DNA of 64,000 nt from an uncultured Bacteroidia bacterium (GCA_905478335.1 CAJQIC010000025.1:1-64000), one strand, 5' to 3'. Shown: positions 29,679 to 39,654, numbered from the stretch's first letter. Program-made: numbers and translations. The notes: a model not told the origin generated them from the letters alone.

Positions 29679-31709
29679 TTATTTGTTTTGTAAATAGTTA
29701 TAAAAATCATGCTGACAGCGGATCTTCTTACCGCTATTAGCCACGTATGCATTGCGCATCGACTGATCAAATAATCTAGCCTTGACGTTATCTTGTAGTT
29801 GTAAATTGATAAAGTCCATCAATTCATTTTGAATGTCTTTATCATAAATTGGCGTCGCTACCTCAATTCTCCGATCTAAATTTCTAGTCATCCAGTCTGC
29901 TGAAGAGAGATAAATTTTACGGTCGTCGTCCTTACCAAAAATGTATACACGTGCGTGTTCCAAATACCGATCTAAAATGCTTATCGCTCTAATATTTCCT
30001 TTTGCACTTTCATGCTCAGGAATCAGAGAACATATTCCGCGGATAATCAAATCTACCTGAACACCTTTACCTGCTGCTTCATATATTTTGTCAATGAGCT
30101 CTGGGTCAACTAAACTGTTAGACTTAATCAACATATAACCTGACCCGGAGGTTTCAGCGCGTTGTATTTGTTCATCAACCAAGGTAAGTAATCGGAACCG
30201 TGTATAACGCGGACTTACTAAAAGGTGATTAAACTTGGTAGTGAGATAGGGCGTTTCGATAAAGCTGAATACCTTGTCTACCTCGTCTGTAATTTCTTTT
30301 CTGGCGGTTAACAGAGAAATATCACTGTACACATTTGCCGTTCCCTCATGGAAATTTCCGGTACCAATATGGGCTATTCTGTTTCTTCCTACTTTAGATT
30401 TATACTCAATTAATATGAGCTTAGAGTGGATCTTCAAACCCGGTGATCCAAGTATTAAACGAACACCTGCATCAGTCAGTGTTTTGGCCCATTTCAAGTT
30501 GGCTTCTTCATCAAAGCGCGCTTGCAGTTCAATAACCACAACCACGTCCTTTCCATTTTTAACAGCGCTGATCAGGGCATTTATCACTTTCGAACCTTTG
30601 GCGAGTCGATATATCGTAACCTTGATTGTTTTAACGTTGGGAGAAATAGCAGCTTCACGCAATAAATCAATGATGTAGTCGAAATTCTGAAACGGGTAAT
30701 GAAGCAACACATCTTTTTTTGCGACAGCATCGATAATGCTGTTTTGACCTTCTAAATATTTATGACTTAGCGGTGGTTTGTCATTGTAAACCAATGAGTT
30801 ATCTCCAACATTAGGAAACTTCATAAAATCCTTAAAGTTGTGATAACGTTCGCCTGGAATAATGTTTTCTTCAGACGTCAGATTCATTTTTTTCAGGAGA
30901 TACTCGACTGACGCTGCCGGCATATTATTGTCGTAAACAAACCTTAGCGGCTCTCCTTTTTTTCGTTTCTCTAAACTCCGTTTGAGTTTATCATAAAAAC
31001 CCACCACAATATCATCATCAAGGTCTAACTCAGCGTCTCTTGTTATCTTGAAGATATGTGACTCAAATTTGTTGCAATTAAATATTTTAAAAATACGACC
31101 CAGGTTTGCACGTATAATGTCATCGAGGTAGATGATATACTTTTTCCCGTCTTTTTCTGGCAGAAGTAAAAAACGACTTAACTGGTCACTTGGTATTTCA
31201 ATTAAACTATACTGTTGTTGATCTTCACTGTCATGAAAGCCGACAAATAAGTAATTCACGTCGTCGTCGAGGTACGGGAATTGCTTTAGTTTTTTCAACA
31301 TCACTGGTACCAATAGTGGTTCAACCTTTTCTAGGTAATACGCATCTACGAATGCTTTTTGCTCTGTATTGAGTTGCATCTCGTTGATGATGAATATACC
31401 ATGCTGTCCAAGTTCCTTTATGATTGACTTATAGACTTTTTCGAATCTCTTTTGAAGCTTAACTACCGTTTTATGAATGTGATTCATCACACGTTGTGGA
31501 GATTCGACCATTTCGACATTGGTCTTTTTCTGAATCTTGATTAATCTTCGAATCGTTGCTACACGAACACGAAAGAATTCGTCAAGATTGTTTGAGAAAA
31601 TCCCTAAAAAACGCATTCGCTCGACTAGAGGATTAGCAGAATCCTCGGCCTCTTGCAATACGCGTTCATTAAAAGACAACCAGCTTATTTCTCTATTGAT
31701 TGTCTTCAT
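29679..31709 (-). CDS. ppk1: Polyphosphate kinase 1
   Basis: This 676-residue enzyme polymerises the gamma-phosphate of ATP into polyphosphate. The N-terminal REISWLSFNERVLQEA, LVPVMLKKLKQFP and the two catalytic blocks are all present: IHSKLILI with a phospho-accepting His, IAHIGTGNFHEGTANVYSD, and the closing YLSSADWMTRNLDRRIEV. The length and order are typical. It lies 3 bases ahead of ppx on the same strand and follows the 31732 outer membrane gene by 22 bases. Confidence 0.95.
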   Translation of the reverse strand: MKTINREISWLSFNERVLQEAEDSANPLVERMRFLGIFSNNLDEFFRVRVATIRRLIKIQKKTNVEMVESPQRVMNHIHKTVVKLQKRFEKVYKSIIKELGQHGIFIINEMQLNTEQKAFVDAYYLEKVEPLLVPVMLKKLKQFPYLDDDVNYLFVGFHDSEDQQQYSLIEIPSDQLSRFLLLPEKDGKKYIIYLDDIIRANLGRIFKIFNCNKFESHIFKITRDAELDLDDDIVVGFYDKLKRSLEKRKKGEPLRFVYDNNMPAASVEYLLKKMNLTSEENIIPGERYHNFKDFMKFPNVGDNSLVYNDKPPLSHKYLEGQNSIIDAVAKKDVLLHYPFQNFDYIIDLLREAAISPNVKTIKVTIYRLAKGSKVINALISAVKNGKDVVVVIELQARFDEEANLKWAKTLTDAGVRLILGSPGLKIHSKLILIEYKSKVGRNRIAHIGTGNFHEGTANVYSDISLLTARKEITDEVDKVFSFIETPYLTTKFNHLLVSPRYTRFRLLTLVDEQIQRAETSGSGYMLIKSNSLVDPELIDKIYEAAGKGVQVDLIIRGICSLIPEHESAKGNIRAISILDRYLEHARVYIFGKDDDRKIYLSSADWMTRNLDRRIEVATPIYDKDIQNELMDFINLQLQDNVKARLFDQSMRNAYVANSGKKIRCQHDFYNYLQNK

Positions 31710-31731
31710 GTATTCCGTAAACCTATGGTTA

Positions 31732-32502
31732 TTAGTAATTTAGAATTTGAGACATTGAAATGCGAATCACACGTCCTTTGCCTTGCGCTTGTGTAAATTT
31801 CCCATTGGTAGCGTCTTGAATACTGTCTCCATTTCTATCGAAACTAAAAGACGTTGCACTGGTTTCTCCATACTTGATGTTTACCTCGACTGGACTAAAT
31901 CCACGCCAAAAATGAAAGCCTAAACTCGCTACAGGAATCACAAAAGCAGTTTTACCACGATAATCGGTTTGGGTTTGATCAAATCTAATGAGGCCTACTT
32001 TGTTGAATTCAAGACCCACACCCATTGATATCCCAAAGTCTTTTTCACTTTCATACGTCGAACCAGAGCCAATATACAATTTGGCATATAATGGTATCTG
32101 GATAGAACCAAATCCTTCTATCGAGCCAACCGAAAAATCGCTGTAAGGTGGCGCAGTAACTTGTCCGATACCAATAGATATTGGTGAGGAAATAGCCAAT
32201 GCTGAGTTATCATCAAGCTTTCTGATGTTATACCTAGGTTCTAGTCCAAACGAAACTAGATTATTGGTAAATGATTGAAACGGTATTTCGGCATAAACAG
32301 GTATTGTACTATTTGGATTATCAGGGTCTGGCTTTACGTTACCCGTCGGAGCATATTCAACCTTAAGCGGTGTCCAGATATAATCGAAATAGAAAGAAGA
32401 ATGCATAGACAAAAAGAAGTTGTCATCAAAATCTTCATCTTGCCCGTAACTGCTCATCATACCTAGTATCAATGACAGAAAAATAAGCGCTAGTTTTTTC
32501 AT
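31732..32502 (-). CDS. Outer membrane or periplasmic beta-rich protein
   Basis: The 256-residue product has a signal peptide (MKKLALIFLSLILGMMSSYGQ) and alternating beta-strand sequence (GSGSTYESEKDFGISMGVGLEF) ending in an aromatic-rich C-terminus, as in small outer membrane barrels of this phylum. No function is shown. It is probably cotranscribed with ppk1-ppx downstream, which could link it to phosphate stress, but this is inference from position only. Confidence 0.6.
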   Translation of the reverse strand: MKKLALIFLSLILGMMSSYGQDEDFDDNFFLSMHSSFYFDYIWTPLKVEYAPTGNVKPDPDNPNSTIPVYAEIPFQSFTNNLVSFGLEPRYNIRKLDDNSALAISSPISIGIGQVTAPPYSDFSVGSIEGFGSIQIPLYAKLYIGSGSTYESEKDFGISMGVGLEFNKVGLIRFDQTQTDYRGKTAFVIPVASLGFHFWRGFSPVEVNIKYGETSATSFSFDRNGDSIQDATNGKFTQAQGKGRVIRISMSQILNY

Positions 32503-32557
32503 AGTTTATCTCTTACTTATTTAACGACTGAGTTCAAGATGTGTTTCAATTGAATCG

Positions 32558-33796
32558 TCAATGTTGTGTTTCTTTCTCCGATTTCGAAGATAATGGTGTA
32601 AAAGAAAAAATAACCAAACAAAACACTAAAATGCCTTGCTGTCGTTCTAAAACGGACTCCAACATAAAACTAATGATAAAAATGGCGGTTATTGCTATCG
32701 TTGCAGGGTTGTTTCGTGTTAAAAAGATCAACAACACAGCTATGAGTAACAACAATACACCACCAACTAAACCGTAGGCTAACGACAGTTCAAGGAATTG
32801 ATTGTGCGGTCCTACCCTATTCTCTGGGTAAAGAATGGTATCATCGAGCATATACTGATGCTGTATTTCCTTGTCTACATTGGGTGCACCGACCCCAAGG
32901 ATGAGGTTTTTTTCGATTACATGCATACTGGTTTTCCAAGCCTCTACCCGCATGGCTAGCGACTTGTAGTTAATGTCTTCACCAGATGTTACGGCGTTAA
33001 AATCTTCTACCGAGTTTAATACCTTGTTTCGGAATGAACCTGAAATTTGATAAGCCAAAATTGGTGTCAGCATCATCCCAATTAAACCAAAGGCAATCAA
33101 CTTATATTTTTTGGACTGCCACACTTGGGCCATTCCATATACCACTGCACTGGCATAAAAAGCAACCAAACCGGTTCTTGACGCTAAGATATGGAGCATA
33201 AGCGCCAACAGTATACCTAACGCCAACCACGTATTCTTACGACTATCTGTTTTATAAAAGAACAGACAAATCCAAATGCATAAAGACATGACAATACCGA
33301 AGTAAATGTGATGCATATTGCCAAAAATGGGAACGTGTTTGCTTTGAAGCAACAGGGTGTTTATTTCCTCATAATTGAGTCCGTAGTTAATGGTACTAAC
33401 AGCTGCTACGGCCATGGTGAGCATTGCAAACATGAGCCAACTGTTTCTGAACTGACAAGAGGATTTATCCAAAGTTAGAACGTATAAGGGCACAACAACT
33501 AAGGGCAGCTTCAGCGCCACTTCACTAAACCAACTTTCTAGATTCCCAGCCCTTAATCCATCCACAAAAACCAATATCACCCAGAAAATGAGTAAACGGT
33601 AAACATTCTTTGTGTTGTTTGATTGAGGTGCAAATAATTTGTCTTTTGACTTGACCATGTACCACACGACGTACACCAGCATGAGGCCAACACTTACAGA
33701 CAGTAAAAAGCGGCTGAAAAACAGAGATACAGCACACAGTACAAATGGAATGTATGCCCAATAGGGCGATTTGTTCAGTCCGAGCTTATTTAGCAA
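32558..33796 (-). CDS. O-antigen ligase-like membrane protein (Wzy/WaaL family)
   Basis: This 412-residue polytopic protein has about ten hydrophobic segments and a large periplasmic loop with the family pattern GVGAPNVDKEI and RVGPHNQFLELSLAYG (a conserved His near HNQFLE). WaaL-type ligases attach O-antigen to lipid A core; Wzy polymerases share the fold, so the exact role is uncertain. The start is a TTG at 33796 that overlaps the upstream LysM gene by 11 bases, which supports translational coupling. Confidence 0.75.
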   Translation of the reverse strand: MLNKLGLNKSPYWAYIPFVLCAVSLFFSRFLLSVSVGLMLVYVVWYMVKSKDKLFAPQSNNTKNVYRLLIFWVILVFVDGLRAGNLESWFSEVALKLPLVVVPLYVLTLDKSSCQFRNSWLMFAMLTMAVAAVSTINYGLNYEEINTLLLQSKHVPIFGNMHHIYFGIVMSLCIWICLFFYKTDSRKNTWLALGILLALMLHILASRTGLVAFYASAVVYGMAQVWQSKKYKLIAFGLIGMMLTPILAYQISGSFRNKVLNSVEDFNAVTSGEDINYKSLAMRVEAWKTSMHVIEKNLILGVGAPNVDKEIQHQYMLDDTILYPENRVGPHNQFLELSLAYGLVGGVLLLLIAVLLIFLTRNNPATIAITAIFIISFMLESVLERQQGILVFCLVIFSFTPLSSKSEKETQH

Positions 33797-34754
33797 AACT
33801 TACCTGAACATCAGCGTTATCTTCTATTTCAATATCAGAATGCGCCGTTTTACTAAGCTTAATAATGTTTCCTTTCGACTCATCTAGGGTATGGTTTGCA
33901 ACCACTTTGACAAAAACTGATTTATTGTTGGCTGGGTTAGACACCATAAGCGTACTCCCAATACTTGCGGAGTGATGCGAACAAACACGCTTGCCTTTGG
34001 TCTTTTTATCTTCTGACGACAGAAACTCAATGCTTCCAGTTTCGGTAACTTTTTGTGTTTTGTACTTCGGCAGTTTTTCGATGCTAACCGTGTACTTTTC
34101 TTTTTTCACTTCCGACATTTCAACCACAGGATCATCACGTAACTCTCTTGGGTTGATAGCCTCTTTGAGTGTTTCTAGTTTTTCTGAAACATCATCAACT
34201 TGTTGCTTCGCTTCGGTAATGGCTTTTTCTTGTTTGTCTTTTTCAGTTTTTGTTGCAGGCACCATTAGCTGCTGACCTTGACCCAAAATATCAGACTCTA
34301 AGCCATTTAAATTCTTAATGACATCAACCTTAGTGTTATACAAAACAGAGATTGAATATAGCGTTTCACCTGAAGCGACTGTATGATACTTTGCGAAAGT
34401 GGTTTTTTTACTTGCCTTTTTATCGAATGACTGGCTAGGTGCTTTATCTTCAGCAAAGTACTCTGTAACCGTTTTTTCTTCAAGCGCTGCGTCTTTACCA
34501 GTAGGGATAAGCAGTATTTGATTGATGTGTAACATTTTATCCGAACCAGGGTTGGCTACGATAATATCATCCAACGAAACACCATACCGTCTGCCAATGG
34601 CAAACAAGCCTTGTGATTTTTCGACTTGATGAAGGATGTATATCTTACCATTCTTCACCTTTGTTCCAATAGAATCTTGTGGATTGGCGAAACATGGTTT
34701 TGCAAAAAAGCCGAGGGCGATTACCACACCCACTATATATTTTAATTTTTTCAT
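33786..34754 (-). CDS. LysM-domain secreted protein
   Basis: The product of about 322 residues has a signal peptide (KYIVGVVIALGFFAKPCFA) and two LysM domains (around residues 38-84, HQVEKSQGLFAIGRRYGVS, and about 125-170, HTVASGETLYSISVLYNTK) that bind peptidoglycan. A Glu/Lys-rich helical segment comes next, then a C-terminal RlpA/double-psi-like region (SHHSASIGSTLMVSNPANN). I chose the ATG at 34754; another at 34763 is possible, and both lie downstream of a -7-like box at 34802-34809. It leads a two-gene unit with the O-antigen ligase. Confidence 0.78.
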   Translation of the reverse strand: MKKLKYIVGVVIALGFFAKPCFANPQDSIGTKVKNGKIYILHQVEKSQGLFAIGRRYGVSLDDIIVANPGSDKMLHINQILLIPTGKDAALEEKTVTEYFAEDKAPSQSFDKKASKKTTFAKYHTVASGETLYSISVLYNTKVDVIKNLNGLESDILGQGQQLMVPATKTEKDKQEKAITEAKQQVDDVSEKLETLKEAINPRELRDDPVVEMSEVKKEKYTVSIEKLPKYKTQKVTETGSIEFLSSEDKKTKGKRVCSHHSASIGSTLMVSNPANNKSVFVKVVANHTLDESKGNIIKLSKTAHSDIEIEDNADVQVSFAK

Positions 34755-34881
34755 TTCTACCATCGTTATATCCCTTTCTAATACACAACTACTATTCCAA
34801 ACAAATTTATTGCCTTCAATCCTATTTTTTGAGGTAATTTGCACACACTCTATCCATATATACACTGATATTGTTGCTTAA

Positions 34882-36261
34882 ATGAAACACTTTTCTCTTC
34901 TTCTTGTCCTGTTTAGTTCTATGCTGGTTTACGGCCAAACGAATCAAAGCAAAGTAGTTATCGTTAAACTGCACGAAGAAATTGCGCCTTCTGCGAGTCG
35001 TTTGATATCAAAAACACTCGACAGGGCAACCAGTGAATCTGCTGACCTTGTAATCATCGACATGGATACGTATGGTGGCCTTTTGGTGGATGCGGACAGT
35101 ATCCGAAAAAACATTCTAGATCACCCATCAGACGTTTACGTTTTTATTAATAAAAATGCCGGATCTGCTGGAGCGTTAATATCAATTGCATGCGACAAAA
35201 TATACATGGCACCTGGTGCCACTATTGGTTCAGCAACGGTAGTAAATGGTGAAGGTGAGGTTGTGCCTGATAAGTACCAATCTTACATGCGTTCCATCAT
35301 GCGGGCCACAGCTGAAAGTCATGGAAAAGATACCATAATCAGTAACGGAGATACGACGTATCGATTTAAAAGAGATCCTCAAATTGCTGAAGCTATGGTA
35401 GACGACCGCATTGCAATTCCAGGCATTATTGATAGCGCCAGAATTGTGGCCTTTACAACTAGTGAAGCCATAACACATGGATATTGTGAAGGAGAAATTG
35501 AATCTGTAGAAGCCATTCTTACACTAGAGAAAAAGACTTCCTACGAACGTATATCTGTCCACAAATCTTCCATGGACAAACTCATAGGCTTCTTGGCTAA
35601 ACCAGCGTTACAAGGCGCATTAATGATGATTATATTCTGGGGAATATTTTTTGAAATTAGAAGCCCTGGCATTGGTTTTCCGCTGGCTGCAGCAGTGTTA
35701 GCTGCTTTAATGTATTTCGCACCTCTGTACCTTGATGGATTGGCGGCAAACTGGGAAATTTTGCTTTTTATCGTCGGAATTGTGCTCATCGGTTTCGAAG
35801 TATTCGTCATACCTGGATTTGGTGTGGCCGGAGTTACGGGCATACTCCTCACCGTTGGGAGTTTAATCTTGAGCATGGTTCGCAATGTAGATTTTGATTT
35901 TTCAAACGCGAGTGAATTTGAATTGACACAAGCACTTATGGTTGTTTTGGTGGCCCTGGTTGGTTTTGTTATCGGTGCCGTTGTGTTTGGTAAAGGCATG
36001 ACGAGTAGTCCGCTATTTAAGCGCTTAATACTCACAACGACATTAAAAGACGCCAAAGCTGGTCCTTCTTTAACGTCCACCACTTCGGAAAGTTTAATTG
36101 ACAAAGAAGGCTTGGCACACACCGATATCAGACCTATTGGAAAAGCAAGGATTGGTGGAGTCATTATAGACGTTAAGTCAATGGCAGCATTTATTCCTGA
36201 GGGTGCTCAGATACGAGTCGTTGCTAAAGAGTTGGGGTATTGGGTTGTTGAACAGATTTAG
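34882..36261 (+). CDS. NfeD-type membrane serine protease (ClpP-class)
   Basis: The 459-residue protein has a signal peptide, then a ClpP/crotonase-like protease domain with the candidate Ser in NKNAGSAGALISIACD and a Lys in KYQSYMRS. It ends in four or five membrane segments and a C-terminal OB-like NfeD domain (about residues 390-459). Long NfeD proteins degrade membrane-associated partners such as stomatins; no stomatin gene follows here. It lies 9 bases ahead of the glycosyltransferase and may be cotranscribed with it. It is divergent from the LysM gene. Confidence 0.85.
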   Translation: MKHFSLLLVLFSSMLVYGQTNQSKVVIVKLHEEIAPSASRLISKTLDRATSESADLVIIDMDTYGGLLVDADSIRKNILDHPSDVYVFINKNAGSAGALISIACDKIYMAPGATIGSATVVNGEGEVVPDKYQSYMRSIMRATAESHGKDTIISNGDTTYRFKRDPQIAEAMVDDRIAIPGIIDSARIVAFTTSEAITHGYCEGEIESVEAILTLEKKTSYERISVHKSSMDKLIGFLAKPALQGALMMIIFWGIFFEIRSPGIGFPLAAAVLAALMYFAPLYLDGLAANWEILLFIVGIVLIGFEVFVIPGFGVAGVTGILLTVGSLILSMVRNVDFDFSNASEFELTQALMVVLVALVGFVIGAVVFGKGMTSSPLFKRLILTTTLKDAKAGPSLTSTTSESLIDKEGLAHTDIRPIGKARIGGVIIDVKSMAAFIPEGAQIRVVAKELGYWVVEQI

Positions 36262-36270
36262 TCAAAACAA

Positions 36271-37224
36271 ATGAAGGTTCTGATTATACGATTCAGCTCG
36301 ATTGGAGATATTGTACTTACCACACCGGTAATCCGTTGCTTGAAAGAGCAAGTTAAAGAGGTTGAAATCCACTATTTAACCAAGGCAGGTTATGCTTCAT
36401 TACTGACTAACAACGTCCATCTTACGAAGATTTGGTCTTTTTCTGGAGAATTGAAAGAACTGATTCCACAACTCAAAAACGAAAAATTTGATCACATCAT
36501 TGACCTACACAATAATTTGAGGAGCAAACGTGTGAGCATGGCATTACGCGTGACTACCAAAAGAGTGAATAAACTGAATTGGGAAAAATGGTGGTTGGTT
36601 AGAACGGGCAAAAACCTGCTACCAGATGTTCATATAGTTGATCGTTATATAGAAGCAGCGAATCGTATAGGTATTGAAAACGATCAAAAAGGCTTAGACT
36701 ATGCGATACCAGATGCGGTGACCCTGCCTACTGGCTTACCCTCTAGTTTTGTTTGTTATGCAATTGGTGGGCAACATGCCACCAAAAAAATGCCAACAAA
36801 CAAGATCATTGACATGTGCAATGAAATAAAGTCAAGTGTTGTATTGATTGGGGGAAAGGAAGACGCCGATGCAGCCAACGAAGTGGCCAGTAAGTGCAAG
36901 AATGTATACAACTATTGCGGTAAACTTTCCATTAACGAAAGTGCAAAAGTGATGGCTCATAGCAAACTTGTCCTAACCCATGATACAGGCATGATGCATA
37001 TTGCTTCAGCTTTAAATAAACGGGTGATATCCATTTGGGGAAACACCATTCCAGCCTTTGGCATGTATCCTTACCAAGCTGATGAAACATCAGTCCAATT
37101 TGAGGTGAAAGGCTTGTCGTGCAGACCCTGCTCAAAAATAGGCTTCGACAAATGTCCAAAAGGACACTTCAGGTGCATGAATGACCAGAACACGCACGAC
37201 ATTGCCAACATGTGCAATGTTTAA
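36271..37224 (+). CDS. Glycosyltransferase family 9 (heptosyltransferase-like)
   Basis: The 317-residue GT9 enzyme begins MKVLIIRFSSIGDIVLTTPV, typical of LPS heptosyltransferases, with the donor-binding region near the C-terminus (THDTGMMHIASALNKRVISIWG). Together with kdsA, kdsB and the O-antigen ligase it points to LPS core synthesis. The C-terminus has four cysteines (LSCRPCSKIGFDKC, GHFRCM) that are not family-typical. It overlaps the convergent crtY by 4 bases. Confidence 0.85.
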   Translation: MKVLIIRFSSIGDIVLTTPVIRCLKEQVKEVEIHYLTKAGYASLLTNNVHLTKIWSFSGELKELIPQLKNEKFDHIIDLHNNLRSKRVSMALRVTTKRVNKLNWEKWWLVRTGKNLLPDVHIVDRYIEAANRIGIENDQKGLDYAIPDAVTLPTGLPSSFVCYAIGGQHATKKMPTNKIIDMCNEIKSSVVLIGGKEDADAANEVASKCKNVYNYCGKLSINESAKVMAHSKLVLTHDTGMMHIASALNKRVISIWGNTIPAFGMYPYQADETSVQFEVKGLSCRPCSKIGFDKCPKGHFRCMNDQNTHDIANMCNV

Positions 37225-38375
37225 TACCGCCCTATAATTCGATTGACTAGTGCTTTAGTAAAAATAGCTTTTGGCATGTTCCAAAGAGTTTTTAAGTCAC
37301 TCCAGTTGTGTGCTTCTTCATCTAGAAATGCGAAAATATCTTGTAGACTATTGTTTTGAAACATCGCACTAAACAACTTACTGCCAACGGCATTGTTGTT
37401 ATTTAAAATATCCAACAAAAGCAGGTCATACAGCCAAAACCTTGTTTTACTTTTCGTCTTAATACGTGACCCCTTTTTCAGTTGATGAACGATTTCATTC
37501 GTTTTTAACATTGCGTTTCTAAAGGTATATCCAGTGCTTGCTTTAGCCCATCCACCGGCAATGCCAATGTGATTAATGTGCGTTGAATTATTTATCCAGA
37601 ACGGGTAACACGTCATCGGTATGCAGCCAGACTCTTCTTCGACAACTTCAAAGTTTGTAACACCTAAGTTTTTGAGGTATTCCTTAATTCCATCGGTATA
37701 TGCTTCCCTTTCAAGCATATCTTTAGAAAACAACGTATACTCTAGTAGAGCCTCATTCTTAGTAGTTGGCAGTACATACATAAAACGTGTATTCCCTTTT
37801 TGCGGAATATCGAAATCCATAAAAGTAGCTTGATCAGGATCAAAAAAATCGCCGTCAGTTTTGACCGTCCATCCAACAAAATGCTGGTTGATTAGCGGGT
37901 ATTTTTGATCGTTTTTATAGCCTTGATCAAACAGTACACTATTAAATACCTGCTTGCCCACATAGGTCGACGCTGTCGTTTTAACCCTAGCGTTCTCATT
38001 GTCCTCGTAGATATCAATTACCTTTTCCTGAAGCTGGGTAAAGTTACTTTTGGCTGAAAGGATGGCATGCACGTGATTGTAAAAATCTATAGAGCGTACC
38101 TTGTTATACGTATAAGGTTGCGTATGCTCTGATGCAGTAAGCCAAGGAGATTTAAATAATACCTTATTCCAACGTTTTGAAATTACATCCTCAATTATTG
38201 TTTCTTCTTTAGACCAGAAGCACCAAGTACGGTCATTCTGATCTTTTGCCGAGGCGTCAATGAGTAGAATTTGTTTGTCGTCAAAATACTTGTCTTGAGA
38301 CATACGAAACGCCAACAACAGCCCAGCAGCGCCACCACCAGTTAAGATATAATCGTATGAGGTTTGTGTAACCAA
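37221..38375 (-). CDS. crtY: Lycopene beta-cyclase (CrtY family)
   Basis: The 384-residue FAD-dependent enzyme cyclises both ends of lycopene to beta-carotene, leading to zeaxanthin-type pigments. The N-terminal FAD motif is YDYILTGGGAAGLLLAFRM, followed by ILLIDASAKDQNDRTWCFW, and a conserved CIPMTCYPFW and GIAGGWAKASTGYTF region. The length is normal. No crtE, crtB or crtI is in the window, so the gene is separated from the rest of the pathway. Confidence 0.88.
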   Translation of the reverse strand: MVTQTSYDYILTGGGAAGLLLAFRMSQDKYFDDKQILLIDASAKDQNDRTWCFWSKEETIIEDVISKRWNKVLFKSPWLTASEHTQPYTYNKVRSIDFYNHVHAILSAKSNFTQLQEKVIDIYEDNENARVKTTASTYVGKQVFNSVLFDQGYKNDQKYPLINQHFVGWTVKTDGDFFDPDQATFMDFDIPQKGNTRFMYVLPTTKNEALLEYTLFSKDMLEREAYTDGIKEYLKNLGVTNFEVVEEESGCIPMTCYPFWINNSTHINHIGIAGGWAKASTGYTFRNAMLKTNEIVHQLKKGSRIKTKSKTRFWLYDLLLLDILNNNNAVGSKLFSAMFQNNSLQDIFAFLDEEAHNWSDLKTLWNMPKAIFTKALVNRIIGRY

Positions 38376-38563
38376 GTTGCTAATCTACAGGTTATTAACA
38401 ACACTAAAGCTTTTTTGCTTTAATAAAAATGGTGCGCACTTGCGTTTCATATTCTCCTTTTGATTAGTACAGTTAAATATCAGCGACGTACGGAGAATGG
38501 ATAAGACTTCTCCTCATCATTTTACGATATTTGAGTCGAATAAATCAACATCAAGTAATACCC

Positions 38564-39091
38564 ATGAGTTTAACATTTGAACAAGGACTACCCATTCTAA
38601 AAAACACCCCAACAGCACTGAATGCGCTTGCAGAAGAATTGGGACCAGAAATTACAAGCGCAAACGAAGGTGAAAACACTTGGTCTTTTTACGACGTTGT
38701 CGGGCACCTTATACATTGCGAAGAGACTGATTGGTTGCCTCGATTAGAGATTATTTTGGGCAATACATCCAATAAAAAATTCGAGCCTTTTGATCGCTAT
38801 GGCTTCATTGATAAAAGCAAAGGATTGTCTTTTGAAGACTTGCTCATACGATTTCAAAGCAGACGCGCCCATAACTTGGACAAGCTCAGGAAAATTCAAC
38901 TCACAGCAACTGCTTTGCAAAAGGAAGGTATTCACCCAGAATTTGGACCAGTAACTGCCTCGCAACTCCTTTGTGCCTGGGTAGCGCACGACTTAAGCCA
39001 TTTGAGTCAAATATCGCGCGTTTTGGCGAATCAATGGAAAACGTCGGTTGGCCCATGGAAAGCATACATGACCATATTGGCGGATAGATAA
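38564..39091 (+). CDS. DinB-family (YfiT-like) protein
   Basis: The 175-residue four-helix protein has DinB-superfamily metal-binding positions: His in VVGHLIHCEETDW and His in AWVAHDLSHLSQISR. Members bind a metal and can act as thiol-dependent transferases; substrate unknown. I use the ATG at 38564; a TTG at 38531 in frame adds 11 residues. It is followed by a cupin 36 bases downstream, which may be in the same transcript. Confidence 0.8.
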   Translation: MSLTFEQGLPILKNTPTALNALAEELGPEITSANEGENTWSFYDVVGHLIHCEETDWLPRLEIILGNTSNKKFEPFDRYGFIDKSKGLSFEDLLIRFQSRRAHNLDKLRKIQLTATALQKEGIHPEFGPVTASQLLCAWVAHDLSHLSQISRVLANQWKTSVGPWKAYMTILADR

Positions 39092-39127
39092 CAAGTATTA
39101 CATAATTTAGCATGCTAACAACACCAT

Positions 39128-39484
39128 ATGTCAATCAACATCAAACAAAAACTCTCACTGTTTTCCGATCACTGGAACCCACGTATTGTCGGTGAGCTAA
39201 ACGGACAGCATGTCAAACTTGCCAAATTAAAAGGTGAATTTGTGTGGCACAAACACGATAACGAAGATGAAATGTTTTTGGTGATTAAAGGTTCCTTCGA
39301 CATGCACTACCGTGATCGAATTGAAACCATAAAAGAAGGAGAATTTACCATTGTCCCACGTGGCATTGAACACAAACCGGTGGCAGACAAAGAAGTGTCT
39401 ATCATGCTTTTCGAGCCAGCAAGTACGGTTAATACTGGTGATTCTGGTGGAGATTTAACGAGAGATAAATTGGAGTGGATTTAG
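39128..39484 (+). CDS. Small cupin-domain protein
   Basis: This 118-residue single-cupin protein has the metal-site pattern EFVWHKHDNEDEMFLVIKG (His-x-His and Glu) and a second motif in IVPRGIEHKP. It probably binds a metal; the reaction is not known. The end lies at the edge of a repeat array. It is likely cotranscribed with the DinB gene. Confidence 0.85.
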   Translation: MSINIKQKLSLFSDHWNPRIVGELNGQHVKLAKLKGEFVWHKHDNEDEMFLVIKGSFDMHYRDRIETIKEGEFTIVPRGIEHKPVADKEVSIMLFEPASTVNTGDSGGDLTRDKLEWI

Positions 39485-39497
39485 AGGGCTAATGTTT

Positions 39498-39593
39498 GAA
39501 GGATTTAAGGATTGAGGGATTGAATGTCGGGATGATTGTAGGGTTGAAGGATTGAAGGATTGAGGGGTTGAGGGTCTGAAGGATTGAAGGATT
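39498..39593. repeat. Octamer-register repeat array
   Basis: Twelve contiguous octamers (GAAGGATT, TAAGGATT, GAGGGATT, GAATGTCG, GTAGGGTT and others) hold an exact 8-base register for 96 bases with many substitutions but no indel. It is the same word family as 25151-25280. Confidence 0.92.
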
Positions 39594-39597
39594 GTGG

Positions 39598-39646
39598 TAT
39601 CAGCTATCAACTCTCAGCTATCAATTATCAATTCCTAACTCCTAAT
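39598..39646. repeat. Heptamer-register repeat array
   Basis: Seven contiguous heptamers follow the octamer block (TATCAGC, TATCAAC, TCTCAGC, TATCAAT twice, TCCTAAC, TCCTAAT). The words resemble those at 43970-44166. Confidence 0.88.
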
Positions 39647-39654
39647 GTTAGTGC

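Noticed and set aside
35541-36164. Long open frame antisense to the NfeD gene
   Set aside because: It lies wholly opposite a strong membrane protease gene and has no family-like sequence.
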